Shown: positions 34,770-43,058, numbered from the stretch's first letter. The stretch: 64,000 nucleotides of DNA from CBHTSZ01 sp966095765 (GCA_966095765.1 CBHTSZ010000003.1:87887-151886); one strand, 5' to 3'. Made by a program: numbers and translations. The notes: generated by a model from the letters alone, not told the origin.

Positions 34770-35636
34770 TTAGTCGACAGCCCGCGCCCGATCAGCAGCC
34801 TCTGACCCCATCAGGAAACTTATGGCGCGCACTGTATCTTCGCTGAGATCAGGATAGGCCTCTTGAAGTCCATGACGCACGGCACTGTCGATCTCATCCC
34901 ACCCTTTACTCCATGCAGGATCAGGATAAGGCTTATCGGCTGGCAGCTCTATGCCCGCACAAGCACGTTCCGCTACTCCGATTACCTCGAGAACTGACGG
35001 CAACCTTGCTGGGTCGACAGCATCGGGTCGACGGCTTGGGAGAGCGCCCATATGGAGGTACTTGTTGAGGTATCTGAGCACCACCACGTCGAACTCGCTC
35101 AGACGCACCCCTCTGCGGGCACGGTCACGATTGATTTCGTATTCCGACACCAGATCCCAGTTGCCCGTCGCCGTGAGTCCGTTCTTGAATGCTGCGAATA
35201 ACGTGCCCTTCTCTAACTTCTGTGCATTTGCACCATGAGCGATAAGCATGCGGGTCGGAACCTGTTCGTGCGCAAAATACTTCTCAACTTCGGCCTCGGA
35301 TCCAAGTAGCACCAGGTCAATCGCCCTACGAGCCTTCTTTTTGTTCGGCTTGCCATGCCTATCCTTGGAGCCTGCTCGCTCGCACAATTGCTCCAGCACG
35401 CACCACAGCAATAGGTGACGTGACAGGTTGGTACGAATCACCTCGAGATGCTCATCGGTAATCGCAAAGAGAAACTCGCGTATGTCGTAACCGCGGTTGA
35501 AATCAACGCCGATCTCGATCTTGAGCTCCCCGTCTTGTTCGATCACCCGGGGTGCCCATGTTGTACCTGGGAGCCGATAGACCACTTGAGGGCTCGACAT
35601 ACCATCGCTAGGCCGTGTGTCTACTTCATGTTTCAT
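34770..35636 (-). CDS. Protein of unknown function, actinobacterial-like
   Basis: A 288-residue soluble protein, no signal peptide or membrane span. Visible features are a beta-rich N-terminus (WAPRVIEQDGELKIEIGVDF), a helical segment (EHLEVIRTNLSRHLLLWCVLEQLCERAG quoted in part: RHLLLWCVLEQLCERAG) and a C-terminal helical part. The style resembles uncharacterised actinobacterial proteins, but I cannot name a family. GGGAG precedes the ATG. It lies alone between murF and tRNA-Ala. Confidence 0.6.
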   Translation of the reverse strand: MKHEVDTRPSDGMSSPQVVYRLPGTTWAPRVIEQDGELKIEIGVDFNRGYDIREFLFAITDEHLEVIRTNLSRHLLLWCVLEQLCERAGSKDRHGKPNKKKARRAIDLVLLGSEAEVEKYFAHEQVPTRMLIAHGANAQKLEKGTLFAAFKNGLTATGNWDLVSEYEINRDRARRGVRLSEFDVVVLRYLNKYLHMGALPSRRPDAVDPARLPSVLEVIGVAERACAGIELPADKPYPDPAWSKGWDEIDSAVRHGLQEAYPDLSEDTVRAISFLMGSEAADRARAVD

Positions 35637-35702
35637 GGCGCTCTCCCTCTTTATTACTACAGCTATTTAATAAAATCTATTTCTATCCCAGAAGGGACAC
35701 CA

Positions 35703-35731
35703 AAAATAAAACACCCAGATATACTAGGTGC
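35703..35731 (-). terminator. Terminator of tRNA-Ala
   Basis: CACCTAG / CTGGGTG stem followed by TTTTATTTTT on the minus strand. Confidence 0.7.
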
Positions 35732-35743
35732 TTGATTTTTCTA

Positions 35744-35820
35744 TGGTGGAGCATAGCAGATTCGAACTGCTCACCTCTTCGCTGCCAGCGAAGCGCTCTA
35801 GCCAAATGAGCTAATGCCCC
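35744..35820 (-). tRNA. tRNA-Ala (anticodon GGC)
   Basis: Complete 77-nt cloverleaf: acceptor GGGGCAT / ATGCTCC, anticodon arm CTTCG-CTGGCAG-CGAAG, T-loop TTCGAAT, encoded CCA. Confidence 0.97.
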
Positions 35821-35851
35821 GTAATGTTTCCGAAGGTCTACTAACTTTCGA

Positions 35852-35922
35852 CATTTGGCTAAAGCGCTTGCGCGAATATAATCTTCCCGCCTCCGGCTTG
35901 GCCAAATGAGCTAATGCCCCGT
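35852..35922 (-). repeat. Second copy of the tRNA-Ala 5' end plus inverted D-arm
   Basis: Positions 35901-35920 repeat exactly the first 20 nt of tRNA-Ala, 100 nt upstream of the gene. Positions 35852-35867 are an inverted copy of the D-arm (15 of 16 match). Together they form a stem CATTTGGC / GCCAAATG. The copy breaks off after ..TTTGGC, inside the D-loop. Confidence 0.75.
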
Positions 35923-35942
35923 GAACTCGACCATGGTAGCAC

Positions 35943-35967
35943 AAAAAACGCCCCTGTTCTAGGGGCG
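35943..35967 (-). terminator. Minus-strand terminator with no coding gene before it
   Basis: CGCCCCT / AGGGGCG stem and TTTTTT on the minus strand. The next minus-strand gene upstream, ligA, already has its own terminator at 36503-36531. Confidence 0.75.
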
Positions 35968-36231
35968 GTTCTTGGTGTGAGCTGCTGCGCGCCCACCCGG
36001 GTCTTTTTTGTTTCTTTGGCTGTGTTTATTTCTGTCTAGATACGCAAAGGCCCGTGCGCACCAGCTAACATTTATATGATGACATAGAAGCTATTTTTAT
36101 ACAACTTATGCTCGCGTTTCTCGAGTTTTTATGTTTAACTTGTGGTGTCAGTGTTATGCGCAGGAAGACGATATTATATGTATACGTATCCCTTCGCCGG
36201 TCGAACTGAAGAATAAACGAAGGATAGATAC
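35968..36231 (-). other. Intergenic region, possible minus-strand small RNA and plus-strand leader of the RRM gene
   Basis: No reading frame is convincing here. The minus strand carries a TATAAT box near 36170, a CTCG/CGAG hairpin near 36115 and ends in the terminator at 35943-35967, which fits a small RNA of up to about 220 nt. The plus strand holds the RRM-gene leader, with AT-rich boxes near 36171-36183 (TATTAT, TATATG). Confidence 0.3.
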
Positions 36232-36480
36232 GTGAAGAAATTGTTTGTTGGTAGCCTTGCATGGGCTACGACTGATGACACTCTCAAGGCTCACTTTGAA
36301 GCCGCTGGTACCGTTGCATCTGCAAAGGTTATCACCGACCGTGAGTCAGGCCGAAGCCGTGGTTTTGGTTTTGTCGAGTACGAAAACGACTCTGAAGGCG
36401 ATGCAGCTATTGAGAAACTCAATAACTCAGAGCTCGATGGTCGTACGATCACAGTCAACGAAGCGCGCCCACGAGACTAA
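36232..36480 (+). CDS. RRM-domain RNA-binding protein
   Basis: An 82-residue protein that is a single RRM: RNP2 is KLFVGSLAW and RNP1 is SRGFGFVEY. Such one-domain RRM proteins bind single-stranded RNA and are often cold-induced in bacteria. The start is GTG at 36232 with GAAGGAT 7 nt upstream. A strong terminator follows. Confidence 0.93.
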   Translation: MKKLFVGSLAWATTDDTLKAHFEAAGTVASAKVITDRESGRSRGFGFVEYENDSEGDAAIEKLNNSELDGRTITVNEARPRD

Positions 36481-36502
36481 TACTCTCGTCTAACGCGCCA
36501 AA

Positions 36503-36531
36503 AAAAAAGCCGCCCTCTGGGGCGGTTTTTT
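36503..36531. terminator. Bidirectional terminator between RRM gene and ligA
   Basis: AAAAAGCCGCCC / GGGCGGTTTTTT with TCTG loop. Confidence 0.92.
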
Positions 36532-36539
36532 GTTGTGGG

Positions 36540-38552
36540 TTATGCGAGTAATTTCAGAAAGGACTGTTCATCAATGATCTGTACGCCATATGACTGGGCT
36601 TTTTTGAGCTTACTCGCACCCACCTTGCCGCCAGCAACCAGATAGGTAGTGTCTTTGGCAACTGACGACTGGAACGTGCCTCCTAGTGAGCGAATCTTTT
36701 CGGCTGCTTCGTCACGACCCATGCTCTCGAGCGTACCAGTCACGACAAAACTAACCCCAACAAGCTTTCCCGTCTTCTTTTCAAACCGTGGTCTTACCCC
36801 GAGCTGTTCGAACTTTTCGAGCAACTTTAGATTGTCCGTGTCCGCAAACCACGCCGCCACACTCTCCGCAACGACCACCCCTACGCCATCGACGCTCTTT
36901 AGTTCGTCGATGGTTGCATGTGCCAATGTGTTGAGTGATTCGAACTGCATCACGAGATCTATCGCGGTCTGCACGCCTACGTGCCGAATACCGAGACCGT
37001 ACACGAAGCGCTCCAGTGGAGGCTGTTTTTTAGCCGCAATAGCATCTATCAGTTTTGTGGCCGAGATATCACCGAATCGATCGAGCTTTAGTAGATCTTC
37101 TTTCGTCAGCGCGTAAATGTCCGCCAGGTCCTGAACGTATCCCGCATCGACGAGCGCGACCACATTCTTTTCACCAAGCGTATCGATATCAAGCGCCCCT
37201 TTTGAAGCAAAGTGTTGCAATGCACGCTTAAGCAGCAACGGACCAGTCGCACCTTTGACACGATAGACCGCCTCCCCTTCGGGGCGCACGAACTCGAGCT
37301 CAGGGTATTGGCGGGTTAGCTCTGCTTCAAAATCTATTTTCTTGGCATCTTTTGGTCGTAGTTCCAGGATGACGTTCTGTACCTGCGGGATGATGTCACC
37401 AGCCTTAAAGATCACAACCGTGTCACCACGTCGTACGTCCAGGCGAGCAATCTCATCTGCGTTATGGAGGCTTGCGTGCTGGACGGTCGTTCCGGCTACG
37501 TCTACTGGATCAAACACAGCGACCGGAGTAGCCGCTCCAGTACGACCGATCGATATGACGATATCCTTGACGATTGTCGTTGCCTGTTCGGCTGCGTACT
37601 TATAGGCAACGGCGGCTCGTGGATTTTTTCCTACCGTACCGAGCGCTTGATATTGGGCACGGTCGTTAACCTTCACGACGAGACCGTCGGTATTGTACGG
37701 CAACTCATGACGTTTCTTATCCCACACATCAACATACGTCATAACGTCGTCAAGCGACGTAAACATGGTTGCCTCTGGTGAGGCGTATACGCCAAGATCT
37801 CGCAGCGCCTCGTAGGCAAACATATTGGTCGGGACCTCGCTCGTATCGTCGCGGATCAAGTCATAGCCGATAAAATGAAGCGGGCGCTCAGCAACGAGCT
37901 TTGGATCCAGCTGGCGGATCGTGCCGGCTGCAAGGTTACGCGGGTTCTTAAAAGCCGGCAAACCCTGTTGTTCACGCTGTTTGTTGAGACGTGCGAAATC
38001 GTCCTTGAGCATAACGATCTCGCCACGTATTTCGGTACGACCAGTCAGTAAGGTTTTATGTGTCGTAGATGCACGAAGTGTGAGCGGAACGTTCTTGATC
38101 GTACGAACATTCATCGTGACATCTTCGCCAACACGACTGTCTCCTCGGGTAATTGCTTGGACGAGGACGCCATCTTCATATATGAGTGCACATGCCAAGC
38201 CATCTTTTTTGATATCACAGAAAAACTCGTGTCTTGATCCAGGCAATAGCTTATCCATGCGCTTTACCCATGCCTCAACTTCGTCACGAGAAAATACATC
38301 GTTGAGTGAAATCATTGGCACACGGTGTGTAACTTTTTCAAACTTATCAAGCGGCACATTACCAACACGCTGCGTTGGACTGGATGGATCTATGTCATCG
38401 GGGTGAGCGACCTCGTATGCCTTCACCTCTTTCATAAGTGCATCGTATACTGCATCGTCGACACTTGGCTCGTCGAGGACGTAGTACTCATAGGAGTACG
38501 TAGCGAGAAGCTCAAGCAACTCTTGGTATCGCGTACTGCTAACTTCGCTCAT
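36540..38552 (-). CDS. ligA: NAD-dependent DNA ligase, zinc-finger cysteines missing
   Basis: A 670-residue LigA: domain Ia (YEYYVLDEPSVDDAVYD), adenylation domain with the catalytic Lys in DIKKDGLA, OB fold (ARLDVRRGDTVVIFKAGDIIPQV quoted in part: GDTVVIFKAGDIIPQV), HhH repeats and C-terminal BRCT (GVSFVVTGTLESMGRDEA). Where LigA normally has a Cys4 zinc finger, this protein reads TRQYPELEFVRPEGEAVYRV and then KGATGPLLL, with no cysteine. It overlaps the upstream membrane-protein gene by 14 nt, with GAGGTG before the ATG. Confidence 0.94.
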   Translation of the reverse strand: MSEVSSTRYQELLELLATYSYEYYVLDEPSVDDAVYDALMKEVKAYEVAHPDDIDPSSPTQRVGNVPLDKFEKVTHRVPMISLNDVFSRDEVEAWVKRMDKLLPGSRHEFFCDIKKDGLACALIYEDGVLVQAITRGDSRVGEDVTMNVRTIKNVPLTLRASTTHKTLLTGRTEIRGEIVMLKDDFARLNKQREQQGLPAFKNPRNLAAGTIRQLDPKLVAERPLHFIGYDLIRDDTSEVPTNMFAYEALRDLGVYASPEATMFTSLDDVMTYVDVWDKKRHELPYNTDGLVVKVNDRAQYQALGTVGKNPRAAVAYKYAAEQATTIVKDIVISIGRTGAATPVAVFDPVDVAGTTVQHASLHNADEIARLDVRRGDTVVIFKAGDIIPQVQNVILELRPKDAKKIDFEAELTRQYPELEFVRPEGEAVYRVKGATGPLLLKRALQHFASKGALDIDTLGEKNVVALVDAGYVQDLADIYALTKEDLLKLDRFGDISATKLIDAIAAKKQPPLERFVYGLGIRHVGVQTAIDLVMQFESLNTLAHATIDELKSVDGVGVVVAESVAAWFADTDNLKLLEKFEQLGVRPRFEKKTGKLVGVSFVVTGTLESMGRDEAAEKIRSLGGTFQSSVAKDTTYLVAGGKVGASKLKKAQSYGVQIIDEQSFLKLLA

Positions 38553-39492
38553 CAATCACCTCGCGGTATAAAAGATATACATACGCGCTCGCGTAGACAG
38601 AAAGCATAACGCTAGCGAATTGCGTGACGAGTATGACGACGAGCGAGAGCCTATAGCCCGTCAGGGCATCAAGCAGCACGACAGGTGTCACGATTGCAAA
38701 CATCGCAACCAGCACGATCAAACCAAGCCACACGAGACGCACGATAACGTCACGGCGATAGCCGTTTATAACCTGTCGGGCAGAACGAAGTGCAGCCCAT
38801 GGATACGTGCCCGGCAACGTCACAATCACCGCCGCAAATACAGTGGAAGATAGCCAGTAGAGCGACAACGAGGCAAATACGACGATAAGGATCAGCCCGA
38901 TAAGCCCCCAAAAGAGTCCGTGCAGAGCACCCGTTGACCCAACGGATGCTATCAGTGCAACGATCAGCGCAAACGGTAGCAGCTGGATCACACCCGCAAG
39001 TACTACCAGACAGGTAGATACAAGCGGGGCGGCAGCGTTATATAAGCCATCGCGAAGCCGCACCGTCTTGGTACTCATCAGATGACGCAATAACCATACG
39101 GTGATAAGCCATGTGAGTAGATACAGTATTCCAATAAATATTTGCTGTGCCTCGGTCAGGTTGCTGCTTGCGGCACCGCTAACAACCGATACGGTAAGTG
39201 CTGCGGTCTCCACGCCAGTACGAAAGCCACCCGTAGGTAGCTGCCCCGCCACTTCGTCAGTAGCCTGAGTGAGGCCGGCATAGTATGAGTAGGCAGTGAC
39301 GCCACTTAACAGCAACGAAGCCACCGCAACGAGCACAGTAAGACGGAGAAATACTGCACGGTTTTGCCGTAATATCGAGAATACTTTTTTACTGAATCCC
39401 ACAGAGCCAGGCAAAACAGCCCTACTTTTAGCGGCCATCACTTTGGGCTGTTTTGATGCTTTGGCGGGAGTTTTTTTGGAAGCTTTCGGCAT
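38539..39492 (-). CDS. Polytopic membrane protein with basic N-terminal tail, unknown
   Basis: A 317-residue protein with a Lys/Ala-rich cytoplasmic tail of about 45 residues, then about six membrane spans. A central WLLRHLMSTKTVRLRDGLYN segment and GTYPWAALRSARQVINGYRRDV between spans recall glycerophosphodiesterase-type membrane domains, but assignment is uncertain. AGAGG lies 4-5 nt before the ATG. It is translationally coupled to ligA downstream and follows htpX by 17 nt. Confidence 0.65.
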   Translation of the reverse strand: MPKASKKTPAKASKQPKVMAAKSRAVLPGSVGFSKKVFSILRQNRAVFLRLTVLVAVASLLLSGVTAYSYYAGLTQATDEVAGQLPTGGFRTGVETAALTVSVVSGAASSNLTEAQQIFIGILYLLTWLITVWLLRHLMSTKTVRLRDGLYNAAAPLVSTCLVVLAGVIQLLPFALIVALIASVGSTGALHGLFWGLIGLILIVVFASLSLYWLSSTVFAAVIVTLPGTYPWAALRSARQVINGYRRDVIVRLVWLGLIVLVAMFAIVTPVVLLDALTGYRLSLVVILVTQFASVMLSVYASAYVYLLYREVIDERS

Positions 39493-39509
39493 AGTCCTCT
39501 GCTTTTGAT

Positions 39510-40379
39510 TTAGAATTTGCTGTTCAGGCCACGAAGACGTGCGACGCGCTCTTCGATCGGTGGATGGGTGCTAAACGCGTTGAGGAATGCAGAGCGCTTG
39601 AGGGGGTTCGCAAAGAAGAGATGGGCTGTCGAAGTGTTTTGACGACGCGTAGCCGTACTGACAGCGCCGAGCTTTTCCAGCGCATCCGCAAGCCCTTCAG
39701 GGTCACGTGTCGTCATCGCACCAGTAGCATCGGCGAGGTACTCACGTTGACGAGAGACTGCTGCCTGTACGAGCATCGCTACGATAGGTGAAATAAGCGC
39801 AGCGACGATACCTACGATCAAGAAGATTGGGTTACGATTTTCACTGTCGCTAAACCAGAACATGCGCGACAGTACGTCAGCTATGAGGCCAATAGCGCTC
39901 ACAAGACCAAAGACGATCATCATGACGCGAATATCATAGTTCTGGACGTGGCCCATTTCATGCGCCATCACCGCCTCGAGTTCGCGATCATCCATGAGTT
40001 CCAGGATGCCGCTCGTTGCGGCAACGTGTGCGTGATTGGGGTCGCGGCCAGTTGCAAAAGCATTTGGGGCTGGGTCGTCAACGATATAGACCTTTGGCAT
40101 CGGCATACCGTTGGTGATCGCCAGGTTCTCGACGATGCGATAGAGGCGTGGGTTGTCGCTTTTCTGGATCTCCTTTGCCCCGTTCATGCTGAGCGCTAGT
40201 TTTGCCGCCAGAAAATACTGTACGAGGGCGTAGATGCCAGCACCAACGAGCGTCCCCCAGAAGATCCCCGTACTGCCGTAAACCGCACTAAATACCCAGC
40301 CAAGCCCGGCGATAATCACGATAAAAATCAAAATGATCAGAAATGTGTTGCGCTTGTTGGCTGCGATGGCGCTATACAT
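39510..40379 (-). CDS. htpX: M48 membrane metalloprotease HtpX
   Basis: A 289-residue protein with two N-terminal spans, the zinc-binding VMAHEMGHVQNYD, two further spans and the third-ligand region REYLADATGA. HtpX degrades misfolded membrane proteins. GGAG about 10 nt before the start. It is followed by the unknown membrane protein and preceded by lemA, a pair often found together. Confidence 0.95.
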   Translation of the reverse strand: MYSAIAANKRNTFLIILIFIVIIAGLGWVFSAVYGSTGIFWGTLVGAGIYALVQYFLAAKLALSMNGAKEIQKSDNPRLYRIVENLAITNGMPMPKVYIVDDPAPNAFATGRDPNHAHVAATSGILELMDDRELEAVMAHEMGHVQNYDIRVMMIVFGLVSAIGLIADVLSRMFWFSDSENRNPIFLIVGIVAALISPIVAMLVQAAVSRQREYLADATGAMTTRDPEGLADALEKLGAVSTATRRQNTSTAHLFFANPLKRSAFLNAFSTHPPIEERVARLRGLNSKF

Positions 40380-40398
40380 AACTCTGCTCTCCGTCTAT

Positions 40399-40965
40399 CT
40401 AGAACTTAACTTCGACTGGCTTTTCGACGCTTGCCATGTCTTCGACCTCAAAGAATTCACGGTTCTTGAAGCCAAATGAGCCTGCGATGAGGTTTACTGG
40501 AAACTGCTGGATGCGAGTGTTGAGGTCGCGGACACCACTGTTATAGAAACGGCGTGATGCCTGGATCTTGTCCTCGGTATCAACGAGCTCGTTTTGTAGC
40601 TGCTGGAAGTTTTCACTCGCGCGCAGCTGTGGATACGCCTCAGAAACAGCAAACAGACTCTTGAGCGCACTCTCGAACTGGTTCTCTGCCTTTGCTGTCG
40701 CGGCAGGACCTTGGGTGGTTGCGTTCAGTACATTTGCACGTGCTTCCGTAACATCCTGAAAAACCTGTTTCTCGTGCGCAGCGTAACCTTTGACTGATTC
40801 GATGAGGTTTGGAATGAGGTCGGCACGTCGCTTAAGCTGCACGGTGATATCACTCCACGCTTCCTGAACTCGGACGTTAAGGCGAACGAGGCCGTTATAG
40901 GTCACCCACAAAAACAAGCCGATGGCAGCGACGATAGCCACGATAATGATAAGTACTAATTCCAT
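40399..40965 (-). CDS. lemA: LemA family protein
   Basis: A 188-residue protein with an N-terminal span (ELVLIIIVAIVAAIGLFLW) and a helical LemA domain (YNGLVRLNVRVQEAWSDI, QLKRRADLIPNLIESVKGYA, RFYNSGVRDLNTRIQQFP). Function of LemA is not settled; linkage to htpX is common. GAGGGAG is 5 nt before the ATG; TATACT lies about 35 nt upstream. Confidence 0.95.
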   Translation of the reverse strand: MELVLIIIVAIVAAIGLFLWVTYNGLVRLNVRVQEAWSDITVQLKRRADLIPNLIESVKGYAAHEKQVFQDVTEARANVLNATTQGPAATAKAENQFESALKSLFAVSEAYPQLRASENFQQLQNELVDTEDKIQASRRFYNSGVRDLNTRIQQFPVNLIAGSFGFKNREFFEVEDMASVEKPVEVKF

Positions 40966-41037
40966 GATTACTCCCTCGTTTTATTTCTCTCTTTAGTATA
41001 GCGCTTTCACCGCTGTTTTAACAGGGGCTGAGAAACT

Positions 41038-41063
41038 AAAAAATCCACCTCTACAGGATGGAT
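41038..41063 (-). terminator. Terminator of tRNA-Leu (TAA)
   Basis: ATCCATCC / GGTGGAT stem-loop followed by TTTTTT on the minus strand. Confidence 0.65.
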
Positions 41064-41071
41064 CCACTAGG

Positions 41072-41159
41072 TGGTGGGCGAGGAGGGACTTGAACCCTCA
41101 AGGTTGTTTAGACCAGCGGATTTTAAGTCCACCGCGTATACCAATTCCGCCACTCGCCC
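41072..41159 (-). tRNA. tRNA-Leu (anticodon TAA)
   Basis: Complete 88-nt class II tRNA with long variable arm; acceptor GGGCGAG / CTCGCCC, anticodon loop CTTAAAA, T-loop TTCAAGT, encoded CCA. A TATAAT box lies inside a palindrome (GCTGATT..AATCAGC) 13 nt upstream. Confidence 0.97.
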
Positions 41160-41184
41160 GTGCCTTTGCTGATTATATCAGTAA

Positions 41185-41979
41185 TCAGCCCGTTAGCTGA
41201 GTGATTCGTGTAGCCGAGTCAGCGACCCATTCACCGTCCTGAAGCGCATCCGCGTAGGCGAGCCAGCGGGATGGGTCGTCATTTATCTTCGGCCAAGGGC
41301 TATCAATATCAATACTTTTTTGCACCGCCCGGGCATATAAAACCTCATGCCATTTATCCCACTCAGCACGATCCATGATTGCTCCACCACCCTGAAGTGC
41401 AACTTTCAACACATTTCTTAACTGAAAAAATGAAGAGAGCTCAAGCGTCCTGAATTCAACGCCTTTGGTATATCCGAGCGCAAGCTCATAAGGTTGCCTA
41501 TTTAGCACGCCAGCTTTGCCTTTACGATTCCAGCTATTCGCCTGTAATACGCGGTCTGGGCGCACCCCACCAACCAACTCCAGGCCAAATAGCAACTGTC
41601 CAGTGGCGCGACTAAGCGCGACCCCACCGAGCGTTACGTGGAGTGGGTAACGCTCATCCGAACGTAGTAAATCCGATTCATAGAGATAGGCGACCTGTTC
41701 AAGCAGGGGCTCGATACTATAGTGTGGACGCAGCGCAAACTCGGCATATCCATCATTACCTTTGCCGATCCCGGCAGCATGTGCCGCAGCAACTTTAGGC
41801 TTGTATATTACATCAAGCTCATCGAGCGCCGCCTGTATAATCTCGCGGTCTTCACCATCCGTAAGCCAATAACTTCTGTGACGTTCGAGAGCATCAGCAG
41901 CCCTTTGATCAATGCGGGCTAGCATTACCTTCCAAGGAAGTTCGATCTCAATCCCAATAGAAGGTTGTATTTCTGTCAT
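41185..41979 (-). CDS. Putative amidoligase / glutamate-cysteine-ligase-like protein
   Basis: A 264-residue soluble protein with motifs in the order of carboxylate-amine ligases of the GCS/amidoligase fold: GIEIE near residue 9, GYAEFALRP near 78, HVTLGG near 113 and GVEFRTLELSS near 176. If correct, it joins an amine to a carboxylate using ATP. The ATG lies only 5 nt after the CCA end of tRNA-Cys, with no room for a ribosome-binding site, so tRNA processing would release an almost leaderless mRNA. Family assignment is motif-level only. Confidence 0.5.
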   Translation of the reverse strand: MTEIQPSIGIEIELPWKVMLARIDQRAADALERHRSYWLTDGEDREIIQAALDELDVIYKPKVAAAHAAGIGKGNDGYAEFALRPHYSIEPLLEQVAYLYESDLLRSDERYPLHVTLGGVALSRATGQLLFGLELVGGVRPDRVLQANSWNRKGKAGVLNRQPYELALGYTKGVEFRTLELSSFFQLRNVLKVALQGGGAIMDRAEWDKWHEVLYARAVQKSIDIDSPWPKINDDPSRWLAYADALQDGEWVADSATRITQLTG

Positions 41980-41984
41980 AAATA

Positions 41985-42058
41985 TGGAGGCACGTACGGG
42001 AGTCGAACCCGTCTACAAGGTTTTGCAGACCTCTGCGTAACCGCTCCGCCAACGCGCC
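41985..42058 (-). tRNA. tRNA-Cys (anticodon GCA)
   Basis: Complete 74-nt cloverleaf: acceptor GGCGCGT / ACGTGCC, anticodon loop CTGCAAA, T-loop TTCGACT, encoded CCA. TACAAT box 24 nt upstream of the mature 5' end. Confidence 0.97.
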
Positions 42059-42119
42059 AAGTAAAAGTTACAGATGGTATTGTACCGGCTTTTGGACACT
42101 TTGGCCACAGAGATTACGA

Positions 42120-42833
42120 CTAGCAGGCGATATCTTGATCGACTTTACTCTGCTTGGTACGGAACTGGAGAAGTAGCGTGGGCCCACCGGTAAACTCATG
42201 ACCCTTGCAGTATTTGAGAGCCTGCTTGGCTGTTGTCCAGGTTGTCGCGCCCCAGTTTGGCCAGTTATTGCGCCATCCGCCCGTAATCTCGTTCCACTGG
42301 TCCGTCGTACCATACACCCCAACTAGTGCAACACCCTGCGCCTTTAGCGCGTCATAGGCACCCTGTATGCTCTTTCGGTTCTGCATCACGTCAACATTCC
42401 AGCTGTTTTCGATCTCAACGTCAAGCCACCACCTGTCGCTTGATACCCCGTGAGCACTCGCATATGCCATGGCTTCATTTGCTGCATTCCTGCCGTAGTT
42501 ATAGGCCGCACATAGAGGATCGCCGCCACAGCCCTCCTGAGCTGCAGCGTAGTACGGTGAATCTTGACTCGCATTGAGACCGGTATTTATATAGAGGCTC
42601 AAGTCACGGAATTGCGCAGCCTGTTCGGCTAAACATGGGTTTTCACTATAAACCAACCCGCCAGTCACCCCAACGATACCAAAAGCCGACTTCGAAACGG
42701 CAACACCACAGTTTGGGTAGCTTATATCTACTCCGACACTGCCCGTTTGGTAGTAACTAACCGCTGACACCTGAGGCACTGACACAACTCCTAGGAGTAG
42801 CGATGCAACTACCGACATTAACAAGACCTTCAT
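42120..42833 (-). CDS. Secreted glycoside-hydrolase-like protein (GH25/DUF1906-like)
   Basis: A 237-residue protein with a signal peptide (cleavage near VSA-VSYY). The mature part begins GVDISYPNCG and contains the acidic strand WWLDVEIENSW, resembling the D-x-E catalytic strand of GH25 lysozymes and related DUF1906 barrels; VGVYGTTDQWNEITGGW also fits. Four cysteines may form disulfides. A cell-wall lytic role, on itself or on a host, is possible. AAAGGAGGGAG precedes the ATG; TATAAT at 42863-42868. Confidence 0.6.
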   Translation of the reverse strand: MKVLLMSVVASLLLGVVSVPQVSAVSYYQTGSVGVDISYPNCGVAVSKSAFGIVGVTGGLVYSENPCLAEQAAQFRDLSLYINTGLNASQDSPYYAAAQEGCGGDPLCAAYNYGRNAANEAMAYASAHGVSSDRWWLDVEIENSWNVDVMQNRKSIQGAYDALKAQGVALVGVYGTTDQWNEITGGWRNNWPNWGATTWTTAKQALKYCKGHEFTGGPTLLLQFRTKQSKVDQDIAC

Positions 42834-42876
42834 GCACCACTCCCTCCTTTTAGTTACTATCCATTATAGCAAGCAA

Positions 42877-42905
42877 GAAAAAACCAGCCATAAAGGCTGG
42901 GCTTT
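42877..42905 (-). terminator. Second terminator beyond tRNA-Gly, after the displaced 3' end
   Basis: GCCCAGCC / GGCTGG stem and TTTTTTC on the minus strand, directly after the displaced CCA end of the tRNA-Gly copy. Confidence 0.8.
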
Positions 42906-42908
42906 TCT

Positions 42909-42997
42909 TGGTGCGGGTTAGGAGACTCTAGACTCTTGACCAAGCCATTCGGCTGCGCAAGAGTTACTCCTGGCTATTATTTATTTTGAAGAGGCCA
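42909..42997 (-). repeat. Broken second copy of the tRNA-Gly 3' end
   Basis: Positions 42909-42930 repeat exactly the last 22 nt of tRNA-Gly (43059-43080), and 42965-42973 repeat the adjoining T-arm half (43081-43089). In the gene these are contiguous; in the copy 34 nt are inserted in the T-loop, and the insert itself is a hairpin (ACTCTTG / CAAGAGT). An inverted GAAGAGGCC piece lies at 42988-42996. Confidence 0.8.
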
Positions 42998-43024
42998 TGA
43001 GTTAAGCATTCCAAAACATACCAT

Positions 43025-43052
43025 TGAAAAAGCCCCGGATATACCGAGACTG
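43025..43052 (-). terminator. First terminator of tRNA-Gly
   Basis: GTCTCGG / CCGGGGC stem with G-U pairs, then TTTTTC on the minus strand. Confidence 0.7.
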
Positions 43053-43058
43053 TTTCAA

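Noticed and set aside
35820..35922. tRNA 5' copies as T-box leaders or as a CRISPR-like array
   Set aside because: No specifier/T-box sequence, no aminoacyl-related gene downstream, and only one copy per locus with different sequence at each tRNA.
36065..36262. 65-codon minus-strand open frame before the RRM gene
   Set aside because: No start signal and no protein-like character; the region is better explained as leader and possible small RNA.
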